From Pantoea alhagi (GTDB lineage Bacteria > Pseudomonadota > Gammaproteobacteria > Enterobacterales > Enterobacteriaceae): 64,000 nt of DNA. A model generated the notes under the pieces. The model did not search any database and was not told where the DNA came from. It was given only the letters and a program-made list of their open reading frames with translations. Shown piece by piece: positions 42,567 through 51,347 of the stretch. The first letter of the stretch is position 1. Each line of letters begins with the position of its first letter. A program made the position numbers and the translations under genes. The DNA is taken from positions 1,054,001-1,118,000 of the forward strand of contig NZ_CP019706.1 in NCBI RefSeq assembly GCF_002101395.1, in the 5' to 3' direction.

Positions 42567-43547
42567 ATGCTTTTAGCCGCTGCACTGTTAGTTATCGGTT
42601 TAGTTTTACTGGTCTATGGAGCCGATCGTTTAGTGTTTAGTGCCGCCATTCTCTGTCGTTCGTTGGGCATTCCTCCGCTGATTATTGGTATGACCATTGT
42701 GGGCATCGGCACCTCGCTGCCTGAACTGATCGTCTCTTTTACTGCCGCCACGCATGGGCAGATGGATATGGCCGTCGGCACTGCAATGGGTTCCAATATT
42801 ACTAATATCTTGCTGATTCTTGGCGGTGCGGCACTGCTACATCCCCTTACGGTCCATTCGAACCTGGTGCGGCGTGAACTGCCGTTAATGCTGCTGGTAA
42901 CCTTGTTAAGCGGCATCATCCTGTGTGACCACCAGTTGAGTCGCGTTGATGGCGTCGCGCTGATCGCCTTTGCCCTGCTCTATCTGCTGTTTATTATTCG
43001 TATCGCCCGCCGCGCCGAACGGGATAATAGCGATACGTTAACGCGGGAACAGCTGGCTGAACTGCCGCGTGACGATTCAGGCAACACGGTTGCTTTTCTG
43101 TGGCTGGCGGTTGCGCTGATTATTCTACCAATGTCGACCCGCATGGTAATCGATAACGCAACGGTGATTGCGGACTACTTCGGCGTAAGCGAGCTGGTGA
43201 TTGGGCTAACGATTATTTCCGTCGGGACCAGCCTGCCGGAGCTGGCGACCGTGATCGCAGGCGCATTAAAAGGAGAAGATGACATAGCCATTGGCAACCT
43301 TATCGGCTCCAACATTTATAATCTGGCTATTGTACCTGGACTGCCGGCTCTGCTTCAGCCCGGGGAGTTCGACAGCGCCGCCTTTGAGCGCGATTACTGG
43401 GTTATGCTCGGCGTCAGCGCTCTGTTTATGCTTATTTGCCTACAGCGCAGCCGTCGTATTGGTCGTCGCGCCGGGGCGATTTTACTGGCCGGCTTTATAG
43501 CCTGGGTAGCCATACTTTACCTGCAGCCATTTAGTCTCAACGGATAA
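42567..43547 (+). CDS. yrbG: Inner-membrane Ca2+/Na+ exchanger-family protein YrbG
   Basis: YrbG is a cation/Ca2+ exchanger-family membrane protein. It has about ten transmembrane helices and the duplicated ion-binding repeats VGIGTSLPELIVS (about 45-57) and SVGTSLPELATV in the second half, each followed by GSNITN or GSNIYN. It has 326 residues (E. coli 325). Transported ions in vivo are not certain. It heads the rightward kds-lpt-rpoN cluster, with kdsD 14 bases downstream. Confidence 0.94.
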   Translation: MLLAAALLVIGLVLLVYGADRLVFSAAILCRSLGIPPLIIGMTIVGIGTSLPELIVSFTAATHGQMDMAVGTAMGSNITNILLILGGAALLHPLTVHSNLVRRELPLMLLVTLLSGIILCDHQLSRVDGVALIAFALLYLLFIIRIARRAERDNSDTLTREQLAELPRDDSGNTVAFLWLAVALIILPMSTRMVIDNATVIADYFGVSELVIGLTIISVGTSLPELATVIAGALKGEDDIAIGNLIGSNIYNLAIVPGLPALLQPGEFDSAAFERDYWVMLGVSALFMLICLQRSRRIGRRAGAILLAGFIAWVAILYLQPFSLNG

Positions 43548-43561
43548 AGGACTGAACATCA

Positions 43562-44548
43562 ATGACGCACATCATGCCCGAGCCGGGATTCGATTTCCAA
43601 CAGGCCGGTAAAGAAGTACTTGATATTGAACGCCAGGGGCTGGAACAGCTCGATCAATACATCAACGATGATTTTACCCGCGCCTGCGAAATGATGTTCT
43701 GGTGCCAGGGAAAAGTCGTGGTAATGGGGATGGGTAAATCGGGGCATATTGGCAAAAAAATGGCGGCCACCTTCGCCAGTACCGGCACACCCGCCTTTTT
43801 TGTGCATCCCGCCGAAGCCAGCCATGGCGATTTAGGGATGGTCACCAGCAACGACATCGTGATCGCTATTTCCAACTCCGGCGAATCAAGCGAAATCCAG
43901 GCGCTGATCCCGGTGTTAAAACGGCTTAAAGTGCCGCTGATTTGCATCACCAGCCGCCCGGAAAGCAGCATGGCGCGTGCAGCAGATCTTCATCTGTGTG
44001 TTAAAGTGCCGCACGAAGCGTGTCCGTTGGGCCTGGCACCGACCTCCAGCACTACGGCAACGCTGGTGATGGGCGATGCGCTGGCGGTTGCCCTGCTGAA
44101 GGCGCGCGGCTTTACCGCCCAGGACTTCGCTCTTTCTCACCCTGGCGGCGCGCTGGGACGCAAACTGTTGCTGCGCGTCAGTGATATTATGCACACCGGC
44201 GATGAAATTCCCCACGTTACCCGCGAAGCCTCGCTACGCGATGCACTGCTGGAAATTACACGCAAAAATCTGGGTATGACGGCAATCGTAGACGATTTAA
44301 TGCATATTCAGGGCATTTTTACCGACGGTGATTTACGCCGCGTTTTTGATATGGGCATCGATTTTCAAAAAGCGTCTATCGCCAGCGTGATGACGCCGGG
44401 CGGCATTCGCGTACGCCCCAATATGCTAGCGGTTGACGCTCTGAACCTGATGCAAAGTAAGCATATCACTGCCGTCATGGTTGCCGACGGCGACCAGCTT
44501 ATTGGTGTTGTTCATATGCATGACATGCTGCGCGCAGGCGTAGTATAA
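43562..44548 (+). CDS. kdsD: D-arabinose 5-phosphate isomerase KdsD
   Basis: KdsD converts ribulose 5-phosphate to arabinose 5-phosphate, the first step of Kdo synthesis for LPS. An N-terminal SIS domain (about 35-190) contains GMGKSGHIGKKMAATFASTG, NSGES and the catalytic histidine in ALSHPGGALG; two CBS domains follow (about 205-328). Its 328 residues equal E. coli. kdsC follows after 17 bases. Confidence 0.97.
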   Translation: MTHIMPEPGFDFQQAGKEVLDIERQGLEQLDQYINDDFTRACEMMFWCQGKVVVMGMGKSGHIGKKMAATFASTGTPAFFVHPAEASHGDLGMVTSNDIVIAISNSGESSEIQALIPVLKRLKVPLICITSRPESSMARAADLHLCVKVPHEACPLGLAPTSSTTATLVMGDALAVALLKARGFTAQDFALSHPGGALGRKLLLRVSDIMHTGDEIPHVTREASLRDALLEITRKNLGMTAIVDDLMHIQGIFTDGDLRRVFDMGIDFQKASIASVMTPGGIRVRPNMLAVDALNLMQSKHITAVMVADGDQLIGVVHMHDMLRAGVV

Positions 44549-44565
44549 ACCGGATGGAAACAAGA

Positions 44566-45132
44566 ATGACGCAAGAAAAAAACGTCGTGGAAACCTGCTA
44601 CGGCGAGGTAAGCCAGGACGTAATACAACGCGCCAGCGAGATTCGCCTGTTGATCTGCGATGTTGATGGCGTAATGTCCGATGGCCTGATTTATATGGGC
44701 AATAGCGGCGAAGAGCTAAAAGCGTTTAACGTTCGTGATGGTTATGGCATTCGCTGCCTGCTGACCTCCGACATTGAGGTGGCGATTATCACCGGCCGCC
44801 GGGCCAAACTGCTGGAAGATCGTTGCCAGACGCTGGGCATTACACATCTTTACCAGGGGCAGTCTGATAAGCTTTTGGCCTTCAGGGAACTTCTGGATAA
44901 ACTGTCGTTAGCCCCCAATCAGGTCGCCTACGTCGGCGACGATTTGATTGACTGGCCGGTGATGGCCAAAGTGGGTTTAAGTATCGCCGTAGCTGATGCT
45001 CACCCGCTGCTGCTGGGGCGCGCCAACTATGTGACCCGTATTGCCGGTGGGCGCGGCGCGGTACGCGAAGTCTGCGATCTGATTTTGATCGCCCAGGATA
45101 AGTTTGATGATGCCAAAGGGCAATCGGTATGA
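44566..45132 (+). CDS. kdsC: 3-deoxy-D-manno-octulosonate 8-phosphate phosphatase KdsC
   Basis: KdsC is a C0-type HAD phosphatase that dephosphorylates Kdo-8-P. The nucleophile motif is D32-V-D34-GVMSDG; IITGR and GDDLIDWPVM supply the other catalytic residues. The ATG at 44566 is preferred because GGA lies seven bases upstream and it gives 188 residues as in E. coli; the ATG at 44554 would add four. The end overlaps lptC by four bases. Confidence 0.96.
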   Translation: MTQEKNVVETCYGEVSQDVIQRASEIRLLICDVDGVMSDGLIYMGNSGEELKAFNVRDGYGIRCLLTSDIEVAIITGRRAKLLEDRCQTLGITHLYQGQSDKLLAFRELLDKLSLAPNQVAYVGDDLIDWPVMAKVGLSIAVADAHPLLLGRANYVTRIAGGRGAVREVCDLILIAQDKFDDAKGQSV

Positions 45133-45704
45133 GTAAAACCAGGCGTTGGATAACGCTATTGTTGGCGTTGATTGCCATTATCTTGATCGGCTGGAATCTT
45201 GCCGGTAACGAAGATGAACAGGGTCAGGTGGAAACAAACGATCGGGAACCGACCTATACCAGCGCGAATTCCAGTACCGTGGTATATAACCCAACCGGCA
45301 GCCTGAGCTACAAGCTGGTGTCGGATAAGGTGACCTACTTTTCCGCCGATGAAATCAGTTGGTTTGACAGGCCGCTGATGACCACTTATGACGAAAACAA
45401 GATCCCTGCCTGGTCAGTACGGGCCGACAAGGCCAAACTGACGAAAGATCGCATGCTTTATCTTTACGGTCACGTTGAGGTCAATAGCCTGGCTAAAGAT
45501 ACCCAGATTGAGCGGATCAAAACCGATAATGCGCAGGTGAATCTGGTTACGCAGGATGTGATGTCTGATGACCAGGTCACTCTTTATGGCCGCAGCTTTA
45601 ACTCCACTGGTATGAAGATGCGCGGTAATTTACGGACGAAAACGGCCGAGCTGATTGAAAAGGTCAAAACAAATTATGAAATCAATGCACAACAACAGCC
45701 TTAA
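45129..45704 (+). CDS. lptC: LPS export bitopic protein LptC
   Basis: LptC is anchored in the inner membrane by one N-terminal helix (about residues 8-25) and passes LPS from LptB2FG to the LptA bridge. The periplasmic beta-jellyroll region includes the conserved VRADKAKLTKDRMLYLYGHVEV. Its 191 residues equal E. coli. It overlaps kdsC by four bases (ATGA) and lptA by 29 bases. Confidence 0.96.
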   Translation: MSKTRRWITLLLALIAIILIGWNLAGNEDEQGQVETNDREPTYTSANSSTVVYNPTGSLSYKLVSDKVTYFSADEISWFDRPLMTTYDENKIPAWSVRADKAKLTKDRMLYLYGHVEVNSLAKDTQIERIKTDNAQVNLVTQDVMSDDQVTLYGRSFNSTGMKMRGNLRTKTAELIEKVKTNYEINAQQQP

Positions 45705-46230
45705 ACTACTGCTTATCAGTACCCTGCTGGCCGCCAGCGTTCCGGCTTTTGCCTTAACCGGCGACTCTGAAAAGCCGGTTAACATCAATTCGGCCAATCA
45801 GGCGCTGGATATGCAGGGCAATGTCGCGACCTTTACCGGCAACGTTATCGTTACTCAGGGTTCGATAAAAATTACCGCAGATAAAGTGGTGGTTACACGT
45901 CCCGGCGGCGACAGCAAAAAAACCGTGGTCGACGCCTATGGCAATCCGGCCACTTTTTATCAGCTACAGGACGATGGCAAACCGGTAAAAGGCCATGCGG
46001 CAAAGATGCGCTATGAGCTGGCGAAGGATTTCGTTGAGCTTACCGGCAATGCTTATATTGAGCAGCTGGACAGCAACGTGAAAGGCGATCGCATTACCTA
46101 TCTGGTTAAAGAGCAGAAGATGCAGGCCTGGAGTGAAGGCGATAACAAACGCGTCACCACGGTGCTGGTTCCTTCGCAGTTGCAGGATAAACCCGCCTCC
46201 TCATCCACTAGCCAACAGAAGAGCCGCTGA
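45676..46230 (+). CDS. lptA: Periplasmic LPS bridge protein LptA
   Basis: LptA polymerises its beta-jellyroll to span the periplasm and carry LPS to LptD. A signal peptide ends near SVPAFA-LTGDSEKP (about residue 27). The OstA core reads MQGNVATFTGNVIVTQGSIKITADKVVV. The ATG at 45676 gives 184 residues (E. coli 185); an ATG at 45685 is possible. The Ser/Gln-rich tail is variable. It overlaps lptC and lies five bases before lptB. Confidence 0.95.
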   Translation: MKSMHNNSLKLLLISTLLAASVPAFALTGDSEKPVNINSANQALDMQGNVATFTGNVIVTQGSIKITADKVVVTRPGGDSKKTVVDAYGNPATFYQLQDDGKPVKGHAAKMRYELAKDFVELTGNAYIEQLDSNVKGDRITYLVKEQKMQAWSEGDNKRVTTVLVPSQLQDKPASSSTSQQKSR

Positions 46231-46235
46231 TCCCT

Positions 46236-46961
46236 ATGGCAACACTAATCGCTGAAAATCTGGCAAAAGCCTATAAAGGCCGCCGCGTGGTGGAAGATGT
46301 CAGCCTGCAGGTTAAATCAGGCGAGATCGTTGGCCTGCTCGGTCCAAACGGGGCCGGCAAAACCACAACGTTTTATATGGTCGTTGGTATTGTGCCGCGT
46401 GATGCAGGCCGCATCGTTATTGATGATGAAGATATCAGTATTCTGCCGCTGCACGCTCGCGCCCGACGCGGGATTGGCTATCTGCCACAGGAAGCCTCTA
46501 TTTTCCGTCGTCTGAGCGTTTATGACAACCTGATGGCGGTGCTGCAGATACGGGAAGATCTCACCACCGAGCAGCGTGAAGATCGCGCCAAAGAGCTGAT
46601 GGAAGAGTTCCATATTGCGCATCTGCGCGATAGCCTCGGCCAGGCGCTGTCAGGCGGCGAGCGCCGTCGTGTTGAAATTGCCCGAGCGCTGGCGGCAAAT
46701 CCCAAATTTATTCTGCTGGATGAGCCTTTTGCCGGCGTCGATCCCATATCTGTGATTGATATTAAAAAAATCATTGAGCATCTGCGCGACAGCGGGCTTG
46801 GCGTCCTGATCACGGACCACAACGTCCGTGAAACGCTGGCCGTCTGCGAACGCGCTTATATCGTTAGCCAGGGCCATTTAATCGCGCACGGAACGCCGGA
46901 AGCTATCCTGGCCGATGAGCAAGTAAAACGTGTCTATTTGGGTGAAGAGTTCAGACTCTGA
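46236..46961 (+). CDS. lptB: LPS export ATPase LptB
   Basis: LptB is the ATPase of the LptB2FGC transporter. Walker A is GPNGAGKT at 36-43, the signature LSGGERRRVEIARAL, Walker B FILLDEPFAGVD and the switch histidine is in LITDHNVRE. Its 241 residues equal E. coli. rpoN begins 48 bases downstream. Confidence 0.98.
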   Translation: MATLIAENLAKAYKGRRVVEDVSLQVKSGEIVGLLGPNGAGKTTTFYMVVGIVPRDAGRIVIDDEDISILPLHARARRGIGYLPQEASIFRRLSVYDNLMAVLQIREDLTTEQREDRAKELMEEFHIAHLRDSLGQALSGGERRRVEIARALAANPKFILLDEPFAGVDPISVIDIKKIIEHLRDSGLGVLITDHNVRETLAVCERAYIVSQGHLIAHGTPEAILADEQVKRVYLGEEFRL

Positions 46962-47009
46962 TATGGTGTCAGTTATGACGGTGTTTTATCAGGAATCTTT
47001 ATTCTGAAT

Positions 47010-48443
47010 ATGAAGCAAGGTTTGCAACTCAGACTCAGTCAACAGCTTGCAATGACTCCGCAGCTACAGCAGGCAATCCGTTTGCTGCAGCTTTCTACGC
47101 TGGAACTTCAACAGGAGATACAGCTGGCGCTGGAGAGTAATCCGTTGCTTGAGCAGACCGATATCCATGAGGAAGTAGATTCTCTCGAATATGCTGAAAG
47201 CGAAGCGCTTGATACGCGTGAGGCGCTTGAGCAAAAGGATATGCCGGAAGAGTTGCCGCTTGATGCAACCTGGGATGAGATCTATACGGCCGGTACGCCC
47301 TCAGGCACCGGCAATGACTATCGCGATGATGAACTACCGGTTTATCAGGGCGAAACCACCCAAACCTTGCAGGATTACCTGATGTGGCAGGTAGAGCTAA
47401 CGCCGTTTAGCGATACCGACCGCGCGATTGCCACCTCGATCGTCGATGCCATTGACGATACCGGCTACCTTACCGTTACGCTGGATGATATCCGCGACAG
47501 CCTTGGCGACGAGGATGTGGCGCTGGATGAGGTTGAAGCGGTTCTGAAGCGAGTCCAGCGTTTCGATCCGGTTGGGGTGGGCGCACGTAACCTGCGTGAT
47601 TGTCTGCTGGTACAGCTTTCACAATTTGCGCGCGATACGCCCTTTCTGGCCGAGGCGCAGCTGATTGTCGATCAATACCTCGATCTGCTGGCCAACCATG
47701 ATTTCCGCAGTCTGATGCGCGTGACGCGTTTGAAAGAAGAAGTGCTGAAAACGGCGCTGGCGCTGATTCAGTCACTGGATCCACGACCCGGCCAGTCAGT
47801 TAACACCCGCGAACCGGAATATGTCATCCCTGATGTGCTGGTGCGTAAAACAGGCAATCGCTGGACGGTTGAGTTAAACAGCGACAGCGTGCCGCGCCTG
47901 CAGATCAATCAGCAATACGCCGCGCTGGGCAATTCGGCGCGTAGCGACAGCGATAACCAGTTTATTCGCACCAATTTACAGGATGCGAAATGGCTGATTA
48001 AAAGCCTGGAAAGCCGTAATGATACGCTGCTCAAAGTGACGCGTTGCATTGTGGAACAACAGCAGGCTTTTTTTGAGCAGGGTGAAGAGTTTATGCGCCC
48101 GATGGTGCTGGCGGATATTGCCCAGGCCGTTGATATGCATGAGTCGACCATTTCCCGCGTTACCACTCAAAAATATCTGCACAGCCCACGCGGCATTTTT
48201 GAACTGAAATACTTTTTTTCCAGCCATGTTAATACCGAAGGCGGGGGCGAAGCCTCATCAACTGCCATTCGCGCGCTGGTGAAAAAGCTAATCTCGGCGG
48301 AAAACCCCGCCAAACCGCTGAGCGACAGCAAGCTCACTACCCTGTTGTCTGAACAAGGCATTATGGTGGCGCGCCGTACCGTCGCGAAGTATCGCGAGTC
48401 TTTATCCATCCCGCCATCAAACCAGCGTAAGCAATTGGTTTGA
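47010..48443 (+). CDS. rpoN: RNA polymerase sigma-54 factor
   Basis: Sigma-54 directs polymerase to -24/-12 promoters of nitrogen and other genes and needs AAA+ activators. Region I is the glutamine-rich MKQGLQLRLSQQLAMTPQLQ start, an acidic region II follows, then the core-binding region III with the DNA-binding HTH and the RpoN box ARRTVAKYRE near 454-463. Its 477 residues equal E. coli. Its stop overlaps the region before hpf, whose ATG is 23 bases downstream. Confidence 0.98.
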   Translation: MKQGLQLRLSQQLAMTPQLQQAIRLLQLSTLELQQEIQLALESNPLLEQTDIHEEVDSLEYAESEALDTREALEQKDMPEELPLDATWDEIYTAGTPSGTGNDYRDDELPVYQGETTQTLQDYLMWQVELTPFSDTDRAIATSIVDAIDDTGYLTVTLDDIRDSLGDEDVALDEVEAVLKRVQRFDPVGVGARNLRDCLLVQLSQFARDTPFLAEAQLIVDQYLDLLANHDFRSLMRVTRLKEEVLKTALALIQSLDPRPGQSVNTREPEYVIPDVLVRKTGNRWTVELNSDSVPRLQINQQYAALGNSARSDSDNQFIRTNLQDAKWLIKSLESRNDTLLKVTRCIVEQQQAFFEQGEEFMRPMVLADIAQAVDMHESTISRVTTQKYLHSPRGIFELKYFFSSHVNTEGGGEASSTAIRALVKKLISAENPAKPLSDSKLTTLLSEQGIMVARRTVAKYRESLSIPPSNQRKQLV

Positions 48444-48466
48444 TCATCACTGAGAAGGAAGACGCT

Positions 48467-48754
48467 ATGCAACTCAATATTACCGGGCAACACGTTGAAA
48501 TCACGACCGCTTTACGTGAGTTTGTGAACACCAAATTTGCCAAACTGGCCCAATATTCTGACCGGATAACCCAGGTTCATATTGTGCTAAAGGTAGAAAG
48601 AGTGCAGCAGATAGCGGAAGCGACGCTGCATGTCAGCGGCGGCGAACTGCACGCAACGTCTGAAGCCAGTGATATGTATGCGGCGATCGATGGTTTAATC
48701 GATAAGCTGGCGCGCCAGCTAACCAAGCATAAAGATAAGTTAAAACAACACTAA
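48467..48754 (+). CDS. hpf: Ribosome hibernation promoting factor
   Basis: HPF (YhbH) promotes 100S ribosome dimers in stationary phase. The 95-residue short-type protein has the family start MQLNITGQHVEITTALREFV and the basic end IDKLARQLTKHKDKLKQH. The ATG at 48467 follows AAGGAAG at a good distance; the upstream open frame overlaps rpoN and is not used. A terminator hairpin follows before ptsN. Confidence 0.97.
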   Translation: MQLNITGQHVEITTALREFVNTKFAKLAQYSDRITQVHIVLKVERVQQIAEATLHVSGGELHATSEASDMYAAIDGLIDKLARQLTKHKDKLKQH

Positions 48755-48816
48755 TCACCTCGCGGCTTAAGGAAAAACAGGCCGTCAGGTTGCCGGATAC
48801 GGTAACATGCACAGAC

Positions 48817-48845
48817 CGGGGGCGAGCTTTTTCGCCCCGTTTTTC
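48817..48845 (+). terminator. Hairpin between hpf and ptsN
   Basis: CGGGGGCGA and TCGCCCCG pair around a GCTTT-type loop and are followed by five T, 62 bases after hpf. It may end part of the rpoN-hpf transcript, leaving ptsN-rapZ-npr partly to its own promoter. Confidence 0.75.
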
Positions 48846-48942
48846 CATTCACGCCGGCTGGCGAAGTTTTTGCTGCTGTTCTCGTCGCAAGACGCGTAAA
48901 GTAGCGTGATGTGCCAGTAAATGTGAACACGCAAGTGAAACT

Positions 48943-49428
48943 ATGATGAACAACGAACTCTCACTGGAACTCAGCTCTGTACTTAGCCTTGACTGTACCC
49001 GCAGCGGCGTGCATTGCCAGAGCAAAAAGCGGGCACTGGAAATCATCAGTGAACTGGCTGCCAAACAGCTTAACCTGCCCCATCAGACGGTTTTTGAAGC
49101 TATTCTGACGCGCGAACGCATGGGCAGTACCGGTATCGGGAACGGTATTGCGATCCCGCACGGCAAGCTGGAGGAGGATACGCTACGCGCGGTCGGCGTT
49201 TTTATCCGTCTCGATCAGCCTATCGCTTTTGATGCCATTGATAACCAGCCGGTGGATTTGCTCTTTGCCTTGCTGGTGCCGGCGGATCAATGTAAAACAC
49301 ATCTACATACCCTTTCGCTGGTAGCAAAGCGACTGGCTGACAAAACCGTTTGCCGTCGTCTGCGGGCTGCGCAAAGTGATGAAGAGTTATATGAAATCAT
49401 CGCCGCGATGCCAGAAGAAAATCACTAA
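48943..49428 (+). CDS. ptsN: Nitrogen PTS enzyme IIA (PtsN)
   Basis: PtsN is the output protein of the PTS-Ntr phosphorelay and in its unphosphorylated form regulates potassium uptake and other targets. The phosphorylated histidine is H73 in GNGIAIPHGKLEED. It has 161 residues (E. coli 163). The start has adjacent ATG codons (48943 and 48946). It precedes rapZ and npr in the usual order. Confidence 0.96.
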   Translation: MMNNELSLELSSVLSLDCTRSGVHCQSKKRALEIISELAAKQLNLPHQTVFEAILTRERMGSTGIGNGIAIPHGKLEEDTLRAVGVFIRLDQPIAFDAIDNQPVDLLFALLVPADQCKTHLHTLSLVAKRLADKTVCRRLRAAQSDEELYEIIAAMPEENH

Positions 49429-49498
49429 ATAGTCAGCTTGCACTTTTGCCCGTACCGGGACAGCCCGGTATTCACGGGTTAAATGGGGAGATAACTTA

Positions 49499-50353
49499 AT
49501 GGTGCTGATGATCGTCAGCGGTCGTTCAGGCTCAGGGAAATCTGTCGCGTTACGCGCGCTGGAAGATATGGGTTTTTACTGTGTAGATAACCTGCCGGTA
49601 ACGTTACTGCCCGATCTGGCAAGCTCGCTGGCCGCGCGCAATATTTCTGCGGCGGTCAGTATTGATGTCCGCAACATGCCGGAATCACCGGACGTGCTGG
49701 AAAAAGCCTTAACCGGCCTGCCCAACAGCTTTTCACCTCAGCTGCTGTTTCTGGACGCCGATCGTAACACCCTGATCCGCCGCTATAGTGACACCCGCCG
49801 TCTGCATCCGCTTTCCAGTAAAAACTTATCGCTGGAAAGCGCCATTGATGAAGAGAACGATCTTTTAGAACCGTTGCGCTCACGTGCCGATCTGATTGTT
49901 GATACTTCCGAAATGTCCGTGCATGAACTGGCAGAAATGCTGCGTACCCGCCTGCTGGGCAAACGTGAACGCGAACTGACGATGGTGTTTGAATCGTTCG
50001 GCTATAAGCATGGTATTCCTATCGATGCCGACTATGTGTTTGACGTGCGTTTTCTGCCGAACCCTCACTGGGATCCCAAGCTGCGTCCAATGACCGGCCT
50101 CGATCGCCCGGTAGCGGCCTTCCTCGATCGCCATACGGAAGTACATAACTTTATTTATCAGACGCGCAGCTATCTGGAGCTGTGGCTGCCCATGCTGGAG
50201 ACCAATAATCGCAGCTATTTAACTGTCGCCATTGGTTGTACCGGCGGTAAGCACCGTTCCGTTTATATTGCCGAACAATTGGCCGATTACTTCCGTTCAC
50301 GCGGTAAAAATGTTCAGTCCCGTCATCGTACGCTGGAAAAACGTAAATCATGA
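49499..50353 (+). CDS. rapZ: RNase adapter protein RapZ
   Basis: RapZ binds the small RNA GlmZ and presents it to RNase E, tuning GlmS and thus UDP-GlcNAc supply. The N-terminal P-loop is GRSGSGKS at residues 8-15 and the C-terminal RNA-binding domain ends with the basic SRGKNVQSRHRTLEKRK. Its 284 residues equal E. coli. It overlaps npr by four bases. GlmM, in the same pathway, is encoded elsewhere in the window. Confidence 0.97.
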   Translation: MVLMIVSGRSGSGKSVALRALEDMGFYCVDNLPVTLLPDLASSLAARNISAAVSIDVRNMPESPDVLEKALTGLPNSFSPQLLFLDADRNTLIRRYSDTRRLHPLSSKNLSLESAIDEENDLLEPLRSRADLIVDTSEMSVHELAEMLRTRLLGKRERELTMVFESFGYKHGIPIDADYVFDVRFLPNPHWDPKLRPMTGLDRPVAAFLDRHTEVHNFIYQTRSYLELWLPMLETNNRSYLTVAIGCTGGKHRSVYIAEQLADYFRSRGKNVQSRHRTLEKRKS

Positions 50354-50622
50354 CCGTCAGACAAACCGTTGAAATCAAGAATAAGCTGGGCATGCATGCG
50401 CGCCCGGCCATGAAGCTGTTTGAACTGGTGCAAAGTTTTGATGCTGAAGTGCTGTTACGCAATGAGACAGGCACCGAAGCCGAGGCCAGCAGCGTCATTG
50501 CGCTGTTGATGCTCGACTCGGCAAAAGGCGGTCATATAGAAATTGAAGCCAGCGGCCCGCAAGAACAGCAGGCGCTGGCGGCGGTAATCGAGCTGTTTGA
50601 AGCCGGCTTCGACGAAGAGTAA
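50350..50622 (+). CDS. npr: Nitrogen PTS phosphocarrier NPr (PtsO)
   Basis: NPr is an HPr-like carrier that passes phosphate from PtsP to PtsN. The phospho-histidine is H16 in LGMHARPA, and a serine near residue 47 occupies the regulatory position (EASSVIALLMLD). Its 90 residues equal E. coli. Its ATG overlaps rapZ (ATGA). It converges with mtgA across eight bases; the E. coli yrbL gene between them is absent. Confidence 0.96.
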   Translation: MTVRQTVEIKNKLGMHARPAMKLFELVQSFDAEVLLRNETGTEAEASSVIALLMLDSAKGGHIEIEASGPQEQQALAAVIELFEAGFDEE

Positions 50623-50630
50623 GCGTGCCT

Positions 50631-51347
50631 CTACAGATTATGCTGCCGGATAAAGCCCATGCCGCCCAGCTGGCTCATCTGGCGCATAATCCACGCCTGA
50701 CGCTGCCGTACATAGCCTGAAGGCGCATCGGCGCGAAAGCGCAGCGGGTTGGGCAGTACCGCAGCCAAAAGCGCCGCTTCTGACATAGTCAGCCTGCTGG
50801 CGGGCTTATGAAAATAGCGCTGCGCAGCGGCTTCAACACCAAAGATTCCGTCGCCAAACTCAGCAATATTCAGATAGACCGTCAGAATACGTCTCTTGCT
50901 CCATACGCCTTCCAGCCCCAGTGTTAAACCTGCTTCCAGGCCTTTACGCAGCCAGCTGCGCCCATCCCACAGAAACAAATTTTTTGCCGTTTGCTGCGTC
51001 AATGTAGAGGCGCCACGCAGCCGGCCGTTCTGGTTATCGAGTACCGACTCAATGGCTTCGACATCAAATCCCCAGTGAACCGGGAATTTTTGATCCTCAG
51101 CGGCAATCACCGCCAGCGGTAACCAGGGAGATATCTCATCTCTGGAAACCCAGTCAGAATGTGCCACCCATGCGAAATCCCCCGTTAGCCATGCAGAAAC
51201 CTGCCGCTCTGCCATCACGGCTGAAAACGGTACCGGCAAAAAGGCAAAAAGCGCAATCCCGGCCAGCCAAAGCCCCCCAACAAGCAGGACTGTTCGCGCC
51301 AGCCAGCGCCGAGTCATGCTTAAGAACCCCCCTTTATTTTTCCTCAT
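50631..51347 (-). CDS. mtgA: Monofunctional peptidoglycan glycosyltransferase MtgA
   Basis: MtgA is a GT51 enzyme that polymerises lipid II into glycan chains without a transpeptidase domain. One N-terminal membrane anchor (about 15-37) is followed by the catalytic E84 in IAAEDQKFPVHWG, then STLTQQTAKNLFLW and the KRILTVYLNIAEFGDGIFGVEAA motif. It has 238 residues (E. coli 242). The ATG at 51347 gives an N-terminus that aligns with E. coli; the ATG at 51317 has a strong GGGGGG site nine bases upstream and is a possible alternative. Confidence 0.95.
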   Translation of the reverse strand: MRKNKGGFLSMTRRWLARTVLLVGGLWLAGIALFAFLPVPFSAVMAERQVSAWLTGDFAWVAHSDWVSRDEISPWLPLAVIAAEDQKFPVHWGFDVEAIESVLDNQNGRLRGASTLTQQTAKNLFLWDGRSWLRKGLEAGLTLGLEGVWSKRRILTVYLNIAEFGDGIFGVEAAAQRYFHKPASRLTMSEAALLAAVLPNPLRFRADAPSGYVRQRQAWIMRQMSQLGGMGFIRQHNL